Below are positions 1-12,680 of a stretch of 64,000 nt of DNA, one piece after another. How positions within the stretch are numbered: position 1 is the first letter of the stretch; the number at the start of each line of letters is the position of its first letter. The position numbers were made by a program, and so were the translations under genes. The DNA is from Nemophila menziesii (taxonomy: Eukaryota; Streptophyta; Magnoliopsida; Boraginales; Hydrophyllaceae): positions 248,001 to 312,000 of the forward strand of contig JARWIR010000043.1 in the NCBI GenBank assembly GCA_029959085.1, given 5' to 3'. Under the pieces are notes generated by a model. It saw nothing but the letters and a program-made list of their open reading frames with translations. It had not been told where the DNA came from and did no database searches.

Positions 1-282
1 CTTTATGCATATTGTACTTAGTTATCAAATCTATCTACCTTGACTTGTCACTTACTTATATTGCCTAATTTTGTGTATCATAACACTGGAAATGTAACAG
101 CTAAAACGAAAATGTCTCTTTGCTGACATTTTTTTGTGGTCCTCTGTTTTCTTTTGCTCCATGGTTCTCTTTCCTGCTTCTGAAATATGTTGATGCACTA
201 ACAATATATATAAAAATAATGCAGTTTTGTCATAATATGATGTCTCTGTTTGCTTACAAATTGTTGTTACTATGTATACTAG

Positions 283-3200
283 GTGATAGAGCTAAGGCAA
301 AGAAGCAAGTAAAGAATCTTCCATCTTATCTTCGTTGGCCCCACATGCAAGCAGATCAGGTACGTGGATTAAGTCTTAGAGAAATAGGAGGAGGCTTTTC
401 TAAACATCATCGAGCTCCATCTACTCGATTTGCTTCTTATGCTATTGCTAAGCCTTCAACAATGGTACAAAAAATGCAACACATAAAGAAGCTTAGAGGA
501 CACAGAGATGCTGTTTATTGTGGTATGTACTTAATGCTTCCCTTCCTCTCTATCTAATTATGCATAAAACTTACTCATCTGACTATTGAAATGCAGCGAT
601 TTTTGATCGGTCTGGGAGATACGTAATTACTGGATCAGATGATCGTTTGATCAAAATGTGGTCAATGGAAACTGCACTCTGTCTTGCCAGCTGTCGTGGA
701 CATGAGGTATTATGTTTGTTCATACAGATACAATTTTTAGATCTTTTACTAATTTGATATGTATTCTTCTATTATATAGGGTGATATTACAGACTTGTCT
801 GTAAATTCAAATAATGCTTTAGTAGCATCGTCTTCAAATGATTTCAGCATTCGAGTTGTAAGTTTTTTTTTTTTTGTTTGTCAGTTCTAAAGTGATGTTG
901 TAACTAATAAGGTATTTACGTTTTGACCACAGTGGCGCTTGCCAGATGGGTTGCCTATTTCAGTTCTAAAAGGACATACTTGTGCTGTTACAGCAATTGC
1001 GTTTAGTCCGAGGCCTAACTCTGTTTATCAACTTTTATCGTGAGTTCATTTATTTTAATGTTTACTTAATATTCAAGAAATATAATAAATAATGTTCTTT
1101 TTAAGGTCATCTGATGATGGGAGTTGTCGAATATGGGATGCGAGGTATTCACAATGTCCTCCCCGAGTTTATGTGCCAAAGCCAACAAATGCTGTAGTTG
1201 GTGAGATATTAATTGCATTATGATACTAGTTGGATCTTAGATTTAACATTTAATAATGCAGGAAAAACCAATGGGCCCACTTCAAGTAGTATGCCCTCCT
1301 CAAGTAATGCGGTACAAGAAAATCGAATACTATGTTGCGCATATAATGCAACTGGAACTGTCTTTGTCACTGGGAGTTCAGATACTCTTGCTAGGGTATC
1401 ACTATTTTAATTATCCTATGTATTTGAAGTAATAAATAATGTTTGTGGTTTTAGATGATAATGAGTATCTACTTGCAGGTTTGGAGTGCTGGAAAATCGA
1501 GTACGGAGAACCCAGACAAACCTATTCATGAGATAGATGTATTAGCTGGCCATGAAAATGATGTGAATCATGCCCAGTTCAGGTTAGTCTTCCTATCATT
1601 TATTATACACTCTAATAATTTCTTCATGCTCTCAATCTTTGCTTTCTTATGCAGTGCTTGTTCTGTGGCTCCACGATCATCAACCTTTGATTCCGTGACC
1701 GACGAGAATATCCCAAAGTTCAAAAATTCCTGGTATGTTCTTCTACTTTGCATCTTCTGTTTTTTTTACAGTATTCATTCATTTCAAAATGTTATCACAG
1801 GTTTAGTCATGATAACATAGTGACCTGCTCTCGAGATGGGAGTGCAATTATTTGGATTCCTAAATCACGCAGATCTCATGTGAGTTCCAATTAAACGTAT
1901 AAGATAAAGATATCAGTTTGTTTTAGAAAGGTTTGTTTAATTTGCTTGCATTTTTAATATAGGGAAAAATAGGACGGTGGGCCCGGGCATATCATCTTAA
2001 AGTTCCACCTCCACCAATGCTGCCTCAACCACCTAGAGGCCCTGGCCCACGTCAAAGACTTCTTCCAACTCCTCGTGGTGTTAATGTGATAGTTTCGAGC
2101 TTAGATAATCGCTTTGTGCTTGCTGCTATTATGGGTAATCTTCTTCTATCTCTTTTTCCATTATCTCCTAGTATTTATATAGTTAATAGAATGAAGCAAA
2201 ATCTTTTACGGGTTTCCTAATTTGGTAAATTTGGGCTTCCTTTTTTTGGTTTTGCAGATTGCAGGATATGTGTATGGAATGCTAGTGATGGCAGTTTGGT
2301 GCACTCTTTGACAGGTCATACTGCAATGGTAAGTAAAAAAGTTATTTTCCATGACAGTTTTTGTTCCACTAAAGTATAGAGTATAGTGAAGTATTGGAAT
2401 TCAGTCTAAATCTGTTGATGGCTGCTCATTATATGTTTGATCTTGCTAGACTTATGTTTTGGATGTTCATCCTTTCAACCCTAGAATTGCTATGAGTGCA
2501 GGATATGATGGGAAAACAATAATCTGGGATGTAAGTTTCTGCTTCTTTATACTTTGGTTTTGCGATTTTGAGATTAATTAATAATAAATACTCTTCCTAG
2601 ATATGGGAGGGTACCCCTATTCAAGTTTATGACATCGGACGATTTAAGTTGGTGGATGGGAGGTTTTCACAGTAAGTTTGTGTATAAAACACTAGAGACT
2701 AGTCATCTCCTCTACTTTGTGGTAATATTAATGAATATATTCCTTTTCCTTTTCCTTTTGAACATTAGAGATGGGACGTCGATTGTGCTTTCAGATGATG
2801 TTGGCCAAATATATCTGTTAATCACAGGCCAGGGCGAGTCACAGAGGGATGCTAAATACGATCAGGTGTGTGTTTCTTTCTTCTACATATATACTCTCCC
2901 TACCCTAACTCTTTTTTATTATTATTTTCCCTCTAGTTCTTCCTTGGGGATTATCGACCCTTGATTAGCGATACTCATGGAAATGTTATCGATCAGGTCA
3001 GTTGTTTTTTATTCTTATAAATATACGATACATTATCTATCTCATGGGGCCATGTCTAATGTTAATGTTAATGTGTGATGCAGGAGACACAACTTGCACC
3101 ATATCATAGGAATATGCAAGACCAACTGTGTGACTCAAGTACGTTTTAAATACACTTTTAGTTATTAATTTGCATAAAACTAAATTTAGTGGGGATATGT

Positions 3201-5809
3201 AACAGGTATACTTCCATATGAAGAACCATATCAGTCTATGTACCAAAGGCAACGTCTGGGTGCTCTAGGTATCGAGTGGCGCCCGTCAACAGTAAAATTT
3301 GCTGTTGGTGCTGATATTAGTATGGGTCAAGAGATATTACCTTTAGCCGACCTTCTTAGAGTAGCCGACCTTCTTAGAGTAACCGACCCACTTCCTGAGG
3401 TCATGGATATTACATTCTGGGACCCAGAAATTGATCACTTACTGGACGAAGCTGATTCTGAGTACAATATCACTGACGAAGAATCTAGTGATGGTGGTCA
3501 GGGGGGACGTATCGGCAACGACTCTTCTGATGAATCTGACTTTAATGATAATCGTCGTAGGTCTAAAAGGAAAAAGCATACTTCAGAAGCTGAGGTTAGT
3601 AACTCATTTGGTAGAGTCGTTAAGAAGAGAGCATTGGATGACGAAGCTGGAACTTCATCTAGAAGTAAAAGAAGAAGCAACAAGTCGAAGAATAGTTCAC
3701 GTAGAATTTCTAAAAGAAATTCTGCTAAAGCTAAACCATCAAGGCCGAGTCGTGTTTATAAGCGCGTTACGAGTAATGAGGTTGTTCTGAGTTCGACCGA
3801 TGAAGATGAAGAAGAAGATGATGATGATGCTTTGTGTGACTCGTCTGAGAGCGAGTCGTCTTTTATGGGTTCAGATGTTGAAATTGATGAACCTGGAAAG
3901 AGTATGGTGATGAGTGAGCAGGTTGGACCAAAGGAGAGTAAAGGAAGATTTATTGTTAAATTGTCTCTACGCAAAGACAACAATTCTAAAGCCAGTGGTG
4001 AGGGATCTTCTTCTTCAGAAGAGAAGTTTGTTGGCACAGATTCAGGTAAATCAGAGTTTTCTGTTAAAGAAATGTCTGAATCTGACAACACGGGGGTGAA
4101 ATGGGGTGAAGTTAAAACACGAACTTCCAGACATATGCCATCAGAAGAAGAAGCTATCCCTATCAGCAACGACATTGTAACTAGTGGGTCCCAAAACATG
4201 GATGTTGTACCTCCTCCTAATGATGTGCAACCAAAGAAAACCATAATAAGAATAAAACCTCTTAAAAACTTGGGTGGTGGTAGTGACAGCAATTCCTCCA
4301 AAGTAGGATCATCTTTAAGGATTGTTAATGGTTCTTCTGAAAATGGGGGGTCCCACAAAGAGCAAACTCCAGCAGCAGCAGCACCAGCGTTGAGAATAGT
4401 AAGCAGTAGCAGAAACAATCCAGAAGGTGCTAGTGGTAGTGGTAGTGGTAGTAAATACCAAACTGACTCACCAACTGATTCAACAAGAAGATCAATGTCA
4501 TTGACGTTCAAGTCAACTTCAAGACAAGTCGATAAATGCAACAACAACAACAAATCCTCTGTTTCTAGATCTAAATCATCTAAAAATAAAGGACAAGTTT
4601 ATCAACCCGAAATTGGAAGAAGCTCCTGCACCTCATTAAGGAAAATGAATTGGTTGCTCTTATCGGAACATGAAGAGGGTTATCGATACATACCCCAGCT
4701 AAACGATGAAGTTGTTTACATTACACAGGTATTTGACCTTTTAAATCATCTTAAACCTTATTCTTATTATACAGTTTTGTAATATCACTAATATATGTAC
4801 TTGAAAAATCAAATCAATAGGGGCATCATGAATATGCAAAATCTCAGGGCTCTTCATCGAGAGGTCCCTGGGTGAAATTTGGACAAAGCCTTGGAGTAGT
4901 GGAGGTATGCTTTGTTGAAGACTTGAATTATGCCACACTTCCGGGATCAGGGGACAGCTGCTGCGAAATTACGCTGAAGTTTGTAGATCCGTGTTCGCAA
5001 TTGCTAGGGAAAAGGTTCATTCTGACCTTACCCGATTTATTTAACTTCCCGGATTTTCTTGTGGAGAAGTCAAGATATGACGCCGCAATGGAAAAGAATT
5101 GGAAAATTCGGGATAAATGTTCAGTGTGGTGGACTGATCCTAATGGCCAAGGTGGTAGCTGGTGGGAGGGTCAGATTAAAACAGTTAACGAACAATCTAG
5201 TGAATTATTCCCGGGTAGTCCTTGGGAAAGTTTTAAGGTTCAATACAAAAATGATGATCAAGAGTTTCAACTACATAGTCCTTGGGAACTCCATGATCCA
5301 GCTTATCCTTGGGAGAATCCCCAGATTGATCCTAATCATAAAAACCAGATGCTTCCTTATATAACTAGTTTACTTCAATCAGCAACCACTAAAAAGGTAA
5401 CTAATTATTATCTCTCTTATTTTGTTATATTTTTGTTTATGTCTCTGTAAGCTGATTTATTCATGTTACAGGATCATTATGGCATACTCAAGTTGAAGGA
5501 AGTTGCATTTCGGACAGACTTCTTGAACAGGTATTTAGTTTAACCCAAAACTTAGTCATTAATAATAATATCTTCTTTGTACTTGCATTACATTAATGGG
5601 TGAATTCTTGCAGATTTCCTGTTCCGTTATCTCTGGAAATAATCGAATTGCGATTAAGCAACAATTATTATCGGAGATTAGAAGCTTTGCAGCATGATAT
5701 TAAGGTTATGCTATTGAATGCACAAAGCTACTTTGGGAGAAATCGAGAGTTGTGCGAGAAGATGAACCGGCTTTCAGATTGGTTCGAGAGGAGGTTATCA
5801 AGACTGTGA
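283..5809 (+). CDS. WD40-repeat and bromodomain protein (BRWD/PHIP type), 3' part
   Basis: Twenty exons with GT-AG introns join in one frame: 283-522, 597-706, 780-857, 933-1039, 1106-1200, 1262-1395, 1479-1582, 1655-1732, 1801-1879, 1963-2134, 2258-2328, 2450-2530, 2601-2671, 2769-2865, 2937-2996, 3084-3138, 3206-4728, 4821-5396, 5472-5530, 5614-5809. The product shows about 1,327 residues; the N-terminus lies left of the window. Exons up to about 2865 encode WD40 repeats (RGHRDAVYC, GSDDRLIKMWS, GYDGKTIIWD). Exon 3206-4728 is a long acidic/basic Ser-rich linker. The last three exons encode a tryptophan-rich region and a C-terminal bromodomain (FPVPLSLEIIELRL then NAQSYF). The family consists of nuclear chromatin-associated proteins that bind acetyl-lysine; the plant homologues I recall are Arabidopsis AT5G49430 and AT2G47410. 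All splice phases close, so the visible part looks intact. The exact role in this plant is not shown by the sequence. Confidence 0.93.
3340..3391 (+). repeat. 21-bp in-frame tandem duplication in the linker exon
   Basis: Within the long exon of the WD40-bromodomain gene, a unit encoding ADLLRV occurs twice in a row, followed by a third, diverged partial copy (TDPLPE). The unit keeps the frame and lies just after the WD40 region. It looks like a replication-slippage expansion in a flexible linker. Confidence 0.7.
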
Positions 5810-6808
5810 GTGAGTGAGTGAGTGAGAGAGAGAGTTATGTATTTTATTTACACCAGGATCACATGAGATTTTGTTTAATTGATTTCTTGGCCCTTTTATA
5901 GATAATGCTACCTCAGTGATTTTTGGTATTATAGATTACTGATTATAGTTAGGAGTTGTGCTTGTTTGTTGTAATAGGTAGAGAGAGATCAATGCCATGG
6001 AATGATGTAGTTACCATAGCTATCGAGTGCATTGATCTCTTAGGGTTCTGAATTTGTGTGTCGGAGCCTTGGCAATGATGGTATACACTAGTTGGATGTA
6101 ACCTTTTCCTTTTTACACATTTATAAACATCCTATTTCTTCTCTTATATTGGTTTCAATTTCCATTATTTTTTTCAATTTTTCTCAAAGTTTTTCCTTTT
6201 TCGCTTATTTTTCAATATATGTATAAGTAGATAAGTACATGTTAATTAGTAGTAGTATATTTTTAACAAATCAATAGTTAATGATTCTCTAGATAAAATG
6301 AGTTAAACTTGAAAGTAATTTTTTTCAAGGTCACTAATACTTCTATACTCGAAAATGAATTTTGATACAAATTAAATAATAATATAAAGGTCTTGTTTAA
6401 GGATACCTTGTGCATCAACTGGTCTGGAATATAAAAATAAAATAAAGATTATTGCTTAAGAAATAACTTAATTAATTTTTTTTATTTGAACAGTCATTTT
6501 TTTCTCTATAAAAAGCCACATATATTTTACTTCATAAAAAACCACCTATATTTTACTTTTTTCTTTTTCTTTTTCATAAAAGAAGTTGTTTAAATTATGA
6601 AAAATTTCCCATAATTCAAATTTTGAGTAATAAGAAACTTCCTCTTACTTAAGTTTTAAGTAATAGGAAGTTTCCCAAGTATTGTTCTTTACAAAAAAAA
6701 GTATCTTTAAGGTGGCATGTATAAATAAATTGCAAGATACATAACAAAACAAGCCATAGTAATATATTATAAAAAAAGTGTCTCGTACTCCGGAGTATGA
6801 TGATCATA
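5810..6808. other. 3' UTR and intergenic DNA
   Basis: A short GAGT/GA repeat directly follows the stop codon of the WD40-bromodomain gene, then AT-rich sequence to the end of the disrupted F-box gene. A short direct repeat of a CCACNTATATTTTACTT unit lies near 6510-6560. No further gene is visible. Confidence 0.6.
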
Positions 6809-7050
6809 TCATAACATTCTAAGGGTTTGTGTATAAGGAAAGGCTGCAAAAAAGGGGTCATCATCAAATATAGCTGCATGAAGTATTTCGATGGAGCTGT
6901 GAACAAGGTCATAACAGAAGAGCTCCTCTTTTAATCTGGTACTGTGTTTAAACACTAGTTTCCTTTTCACGGGAAAATATGCTACAACCTTTATATAAAA
7001 ACTCTGTTTTACAAAGCTTTGTAAATTATGATCAACCAAATTGATCATCT
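6809..7050 (-). pseudogene. F-box gene, C-terminal fragment left of the copia insertion
   Basis: This minus-strand segment encodes the last 79 codons (78 new residues after the shared Met) of the F-box protein whose N-terminal part lies at 13141-14082. The reading frame continues exactly once the copia element and one copy of the 5-bp target duplication (7046-7050 and 13141-13145) are discounted. Visible residues include FVKQSFYIKVVAYF and KEELFCYDLVHSSIEILHA, typical of the C-terminal end of plant F-box associated (FBA) domains. With the other part the ancestral protein would be about 392 residues, the usual size for the family. The segment has no promoter of its own. Confidence 0.85.
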
Positions 7051-7511
7051 TATAAGTCATTTTTTTATTTTATTAATATAAAACTTCATTTAATTTTATT
7101 TGTCTTTTCTTTTAAATTGATGAATAAAATAAACTTATGACTTTTGGCTTTTCATGATCTAACATTAATCCATCCACTAATTTTATCTTAATGTTTTTTT
7201 CATTAATCTTATGCAAATAAAAAGTTGTAACACTTTTTTATTAACCATTTGCAAATGAAAGGTTGTAACAACTAGTAATTCATTGCCATTAAAAAGCTTG
7301 ATGGGAGCTTGGCTATATAAACTAGAGTTTTGGTCCCTAAACTCAATTCATTCATACAAAAAATATACACCATCTATAGTTGAATGCTTGAGAGTTTGGA
7401 AGAACAAAACATAAAGAAAAGTTTCTAAAGATATCAATGGCCGGAGGTATCACTACTCTTTTTCGATCTATTTATTTATTCCGTATTTTAGTTTGATCGT
7501 TTTTTCTAACA
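7051..7511 (+). repeat. 5' LTR of the copia element
   Basis: This 461-bp repeat matches 12681-13140. It contains a candidate TATA motif (CTATATAAAC near 7312) and, near its 3' end, the ATG (7437-7439) that appears to start the gag reading frame through a leader intron. Confidence 0.95.
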
Positions 7512-8336
7512 TTTGGTATCAGAGCCTTAGGCATACCTCTGCTTTGATTTAGTTAAACTTTTTTTTTTTTTTTGCTTAGTTCATGGCTAAAGTAATTTAG
7601 CCAAAATAATTTTGCAAAATGTTTTTTTTGTGTGAATCTAACATGTCCTACAGTTGAAGATGATTAGAATCCATGAGACATTTTAGTTTTCATTTAAACT
7701 TATGGTACTTTTGGATTTTTATCCTTAAGTTTTACATCGGCCTCCAGGTATTTATTTATATTTATATTTTTATGTTCATACTTCATGTACTTTTATTTTA
7801 TGAGTATAGTTAGGTAAACAAAATGTGAATAAAATATATGGTTTATTTTATTCTATTTTTGTTATATAGTTTTATATACTCATAAAATTTTAGTATGGTA
7901 TATTGAATTGTCTAAGTGATCAACATATTTTATTTAATCAAAGAATAGCCACAGCATCTTAGTTGAATAAAATATGTATTATGGTATAAGATCACATAAT
8001 GAAATTAGACATAAATTGTAATTATTTATTTTAATATAATAATTTTATCCCACAGGAATATTATTATATTTAAATAACTAATTAGGATAAAATATCAAAT
8101 TATTCGTAATTTTCCCACAGGAATTATGACTTAATAATTATTTGATAGTTTTATTATTTAGTAATGATAGAATATTTTTATATATTTTGTCATATGATTA
8201 TAAATCTTATTGAATTAAAAATTTAGCCCACAGGCAATTTTTATGTCTTAGATTTATTAGATCATGATTTGCATTGGTGAAACATGATATTTATTAATAG
8301 TCTATTTATTAATAAGCATGTGATCTTTATTTGCAG
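7437..8336 (+). other. Gag start codon in the LTR and leader intron (7447-8336)
   Basis: The LTR holds ATG GCC GGA G followed by a good donor (GAG|GTATCA) at 7446/7447. The sequence TTATTTGCAG ends at 8336, and from 8337 the reading frame runs straight into gag. Splicing gives Met-Ala-Gly-Ala-Ser-Gln-Pro and then gag, with the split alanine codon G|CA. The 890-bp intron contains the PBS and three copies of CCCACAGG (8049, 8114, 8227). Without splicing the first usable ATG is 8441, inside the gag domain. This is an inference from sequence; the transcript has not been seen. Confidence 0.72.
7514..7526 (+). other. Primer binding site (initiator tRNA-Met)
   Basis: TGGTATCAGAGCC, two bases after the 5' LTR, is the standard complement of the 3' end of plant initiator tRNA-Met, used to prime reverse transcription in most plant copia elements. 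Confidence 0.93.
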
Positions 8337-9391
8337 CATCACAACCTGTTAATTTTTCTGATATCCGTAGTGACATTCCCGAACTTAATGGGGATAATTA
8401 CAAGTCATGGAAAGAAAGAGTTCTCCTTCACTTAGGGTGGATGGACATAGATGATGCTATTAGGAAAACTGAACCACCTGCTCTTACAGACAAAAGCACT
8501 CCAGCAGATATTGCACTTTATGAAAAATGGGAGCGATCTAATCGCCTCAGTGTGATGTTTATTAAGACAAAATTAGCAGCAAGCATCCGTGGTTCAGTAA
8601 ATCACCATGATAATGTCCAAAATTTACTTAAAGCCATTGATGACCAGTTCGTCACTTCAGACAAGGCTTTAGCAAGCACTCTAATAATGAAGCTCTCTTC
8701 ACTTAGGCTCACAAGTGTTAGAGGTGTGCGTGGGCACATCATGCAGATGAGAGATATTTCGGCTCAACTTAAGAATCTCGAGGTACAGATTTCCGAGTCT
8801 TTTCTTGTGCACTATATTTTGAACACCCTTCCAAATCAATATGGACCTTTCAAAATCTCCTATAACACACATAAAGATAAATGGTCAATTAATGAACTCA
8901 TGACCATGTGTGTTCAAGAAGAAGAAAGGTTGTTAATGGAACAAGGTGAAAGTGCAATGATGGCTACTCAAGGAAAAGGCAAACCAAAGAACAATCAGAA
9001 GGGGAAAGGTAAAATAGCACCTCAAGCTGATATTAAGAAAGAAGCTAAGTGTTTTTTCTGTAAAAAGAAAGGACACATGAAGAAGGAATGTGCTAAATTC
9101 CAGAAATGGCTTCAAGATAAAGGTAATCCTACCTCGTTAGTTTGTTATGAATCTAATACTGTTAATGTTAATATTAACACCTGGTGGATTGATTCTGGTT
9201 CTTCAATCCATGTTGCCAACTCTTTACAGGGTATGCAAAACCTAAGGAAACCAGTGGGCAGTGAGCAATGCATCTTGTCCGGTAATAAGATGGGTTCACA
9301 TGTGGAAGCCGTTGGAACATGTTATTTATATTTAAGTAGTGGTTATGTTTTGAAATTAGAAAAGACTTTTTATGTTTTCAAGTTTTTCTAG
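8337..9391 (+). CDS. Copia gag and N-terminal protease
   Basis: The frame is open from the proposed splice acceptor at 8337; the first in-frame ATG in the unspliced sequence is at 8441. It encodes a UBN2-type copia gag ([18 protein letters not shown] near the start), then a CCHC zinc knuckle [14 protein letters not shown] encoded from about 9049, then the start of the aspartic protease with its active-site DSG ([14 protein letters not shown], about 9181). The frame ends at TAG (9389-9391) inside the run GTTTTTCTAG. The domain clearly continues in the +1 frame as [10 protein letters not shown]. Gag packages the RNA and protease would mature the polyprotein. The stop most likely results from one extra T; a programmed shift is possible but has no recognised signal. 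Confidence 0.9.
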
Positions 9392-12300
9392 AAACTTGAT
9401 TTCTGTTTCCAGACTTGTACCTTTGGGTTATTCCTTTACATTTTCAGAGACATTTTTTAGTATTTTCAATAAATCTGAATGTGTTGGGAATGGTATTTTG
9501 TCTGAAGGTCTTTATTGCATTAATTTACAAAACAATGCTACTAACAATAATTTTCATGTCCAAATTGGTACAAAGAGGTGTAATATAAATGAGGATTCCT
9601 CGACTCTATGGCACCGGAGATTAGGGCATATCTCTATTGAAAGAATCAAAAGGTTGGTAAAAGATGGAGTACTTAGTACTCTAGATTTTACCGACTTTGA
9701 AACTTGTGTGGATTGCATTAAGGGAAAGCAAACCAACAAGTCAAAGAAAGGTGCCAATAGGAGTTCAGATTTATTAGAAATCATACATACAGATATATGT
9801 TGTCCTGGCATGGATATGCATGGTCAGAAATATTTTATAACCTTTATTGATGATTACTCACGATATATGTATCTCTACATGCTTCATAACAAGAGCGAAG
9901 CATTAGATGCCTTTAAAATATTTAAGGCTGAAGTAGAGAAACAATGTGGAAAACATATAAAGATTGTGAGATCAGATAGAGGTGGTGAATATTATGGTAG
10001 ATATACTGAAGATGGACAAGCACCTGGTCCGTTTGCTCAGTTTCTCCAAGAGCATGGGATTGTTGCCCAGTACACCATGCCCGGTTCACCGGATCAGAAT
10101 GGTGTAGCAGAAAGGAGAAACCGAACATTATTGGACATGGTACGGAGTATGCTTAGCAACTCCAATCTTCCTAAAAACTTGTGGATTGAAGCTTTAAAAA
10201 CGGCAGTGTATATATTAAACCGAGTTCCAACCAAGGCTGTCTCAAAGACACCATTTGAATTATGGAAAGGTTGGAAACCGAGTTTGAAACATATGCGCGT
10301 ATGGGGATGCCCGTCTGAAGTCAGGATTTATAATCCACAAGAGAAAAAAATGGACCCAAGGACCATCAGTGGGAATTTCATTGGATATGCTGAGCGGTCT
10401 AAAGGTTACAGATTTTACTGTCCATCTCACAAAACTAGATTTGTGGAATCAAGAAATGCAAAGTTTCTTGAATATGACTTAATCAGTGGGAGCGATCAAA
10501 TTAGAAATGTAATTTTTGATATTGACCATACAGAAATTCAACCTTCCACTTCAAGTGATAGAATGATTATTGTTCATAACACCCCTCAAGTACAATCTAG
10601 TGTTGAACGTTCAATCGTTGAAGAACCACAAGTTGTTGACGATATTCTGATAGATCAAGTTGTTCATGATGAACCTAGTAATTATGAACAACAAGTTGAA
10701 CCTCATACAGATAATGATGATACAACATTAAGAAGGTCTACCAGATTTAAGAAATCATCAATTTCTAGTGATTATGTAGTATATCTTCAAGAATCTGACT
10801 ATAATTTTGGAGTCGAAAATGATCCTTCCAACTTTTCACAAGCCATAAGTTGCAAAGAATCAAATTTATGGTATAATGCGGTGAAAGAGGAAATGAATTC
10901 CATGAAGAACAATGATGTCTGGGAACTTGTGGAATTGCCTAATGGGGCTAAAGCAATTGGTTGTAAATGGGTATTTAAAACCAAGAAAGACTCATTAGGC
11001 AATATCGAGAGATACAAAGCCAGACTTGTTGCTAAGGGATTTACTCAGAAAGAAGGAATTGATTACACAGAGACCTTTTCTCCTGTATCTAAGAAAGATT
11101 CCTTACGCATTATTTTAGCATTAGTCGCACATTTTGATCTTGAGTTGCACCAAATGGATGTGAAAACGGCGTTCCTTAATGGAGATCTAGAGGAAGAGGT
11201 TTATATGAAACAACCTGAAGGTTTTATCTCTAGCGCTGGTGAGCAGTTAGTTTGTAAGTTTAAGAAATCCATATACGGATTAAAACAAGCTTCCCGTCAA
11301 TGGTATTTTAAATTTCATGGAGTAATTTCATCATTTGGATTTGTTGAAAACCCCATGGATCAATGTATATACCAAAAGATTAGTGGGAGCAAAATTTGTT
11401 TTCTTGTTTTATATGTGGATGATATTTTGCTTGTGACTAATGATAAGGGTTTGCTTCATGAGGTGAAACAATTTCTCTCCAAAAATTTTGATATGAAAGA
11501 TATGGGTGAGGCGTCTTATGTCATTGGCATTAAGATTCATAGAGACAGATTTCAAGGTGTCTTGGGCTTGTCTCAGGAAACCTATATCAATAAAGTTTTA
11601 GAGAGATTTCGGATGAAGGATTGTTCACCAAGTGTTGCTCCCATAGTGAAGGGTGATAAATTCAATTTGAACCAAACCCCAAAGAATGATTTAGAAAGAG
11701 AACACATGAAGAACATTCCATATGCTTCTGCTATCGGAAGTTTGATGTATGCTCAGGTTTGCACAAGACCTGATATCGCATTTGTAGTTGGAATGTTGGG
11801 TAGATATCAAAGTAACCCAGGTATTGACCACTGGAAAGCTGCAAAGAAAGTAATGAGATATCTCCAAGGAACCAAGGAGTATATGCTTATGTATAGGCGA
11901 ACAAACAATTTAGAGGTGGTCGGATTCTCAGATTCTGATTTTGCCGGTTGTGTTGATTCACGCAAGTCAACATCAGGATACATTTTTATGATGGCCGGTG
12001 GAGCTGTGTCATGGAGGAGTGTCAAACAGACTATGACTGCAACTTCTACTATGGAAGCTGAGTTCGTCTCTTGTTTTGAGGCTACTTCACAAGGTGTATG
12101 GCTTAAGGGTTTCGTATCTGGACTTAGAATTATGGATTCTATCTCCAGACCATTAAGAATATTTTGCGATAATTCAGCTGCTGTTTTTATGGCTAAAAAC
12201 AATAAAAGTGGAAGTCGAAGTAAGCACATCGACATTAAATATTTAGCCATAAGGGAACGTGTTAAAGATAAAAAGGTGGTCATTGAACACATTAGTACTG

Positions 12301-12392
12301 AATTAATGATCGCTGATCCATTGACTAAAGGCATGCCACCAATGAAATTCAAGGATCATGTAGCGAGTATGGGGCTTGGTCCCATCATGTAG
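9372..12392 (+). pseudogene. Copia pol: protease end, integrase, reverse transcriptase, RNase H
   Basis: This 1,006-codon open frame lies one base out of register with gag. In order it encodes the protease tail; the integrase HHCC finger (H81, H86, C112, C115) and core D141, D202, E247; the RT with [17 protein letters not shown] and catalytic YVDD at residue 681; and RNase H ([20 protein letters not shown]). No stop interrupts it, so the enzymes look undamaged. The first ATG of the frame lies inside the protease, so it is not a natural start: pol would have to be read through from gag. I call it broken by the frame change near 9385, although the rest is intact. Confidence 0.9.
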
Positions 12393-12667
12393 TGTTTATT
12401 TGTATGACACTATCATTAATATAATAATTATCTATTGTGATATTTTCTCATATACATTGCGCACCTTAATTTTATTTGAGAAAATCATTTAGTTAGGACC
12501 AAGAATAAACATATGGTTTATTCATTAAGTATAGTTACAACATAAAAAAAATAAAGAGATAAATATATTGTGATACATGGAAGATACTACTCTCTCATAA
12601 TTGGAGGACTTATCGCCATGATTCATATATTTATGATTAAGCTAAAATATCAAGTATAATGTTTGGA

Positions 12668-12680
12668 TCAAGTGGGAGAA
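12668..12680 (+). other. Polypurine tract of the copia element
   Basis: TCAAGTGGGAGAA abuts the 3' LTR. The AGTGGGAGAA core is the usual copia plus-strand priming tract. Confidence 0.85.

Noticed and set aside
3756..4553. 265-residue minus-strand frame opposite the WD40-bromodomain linker exon
   Set aside because: It is a shadow of the Ser/Asp/Glu-rich coding strand, with leucine/serine-rich composition and no domain.
9380..9395. Programmed ribosomal frameshift for copia pol
   Set aside because: No heptamer or stalling structure that I recognise. A single extra T in a T-run is simpler; left as a question among the findings.
11807..12352. 181-residue minus-strand frame inside copia pol
   Set aside because: It is antisense to the RNase H coding sequence, with no independent features.
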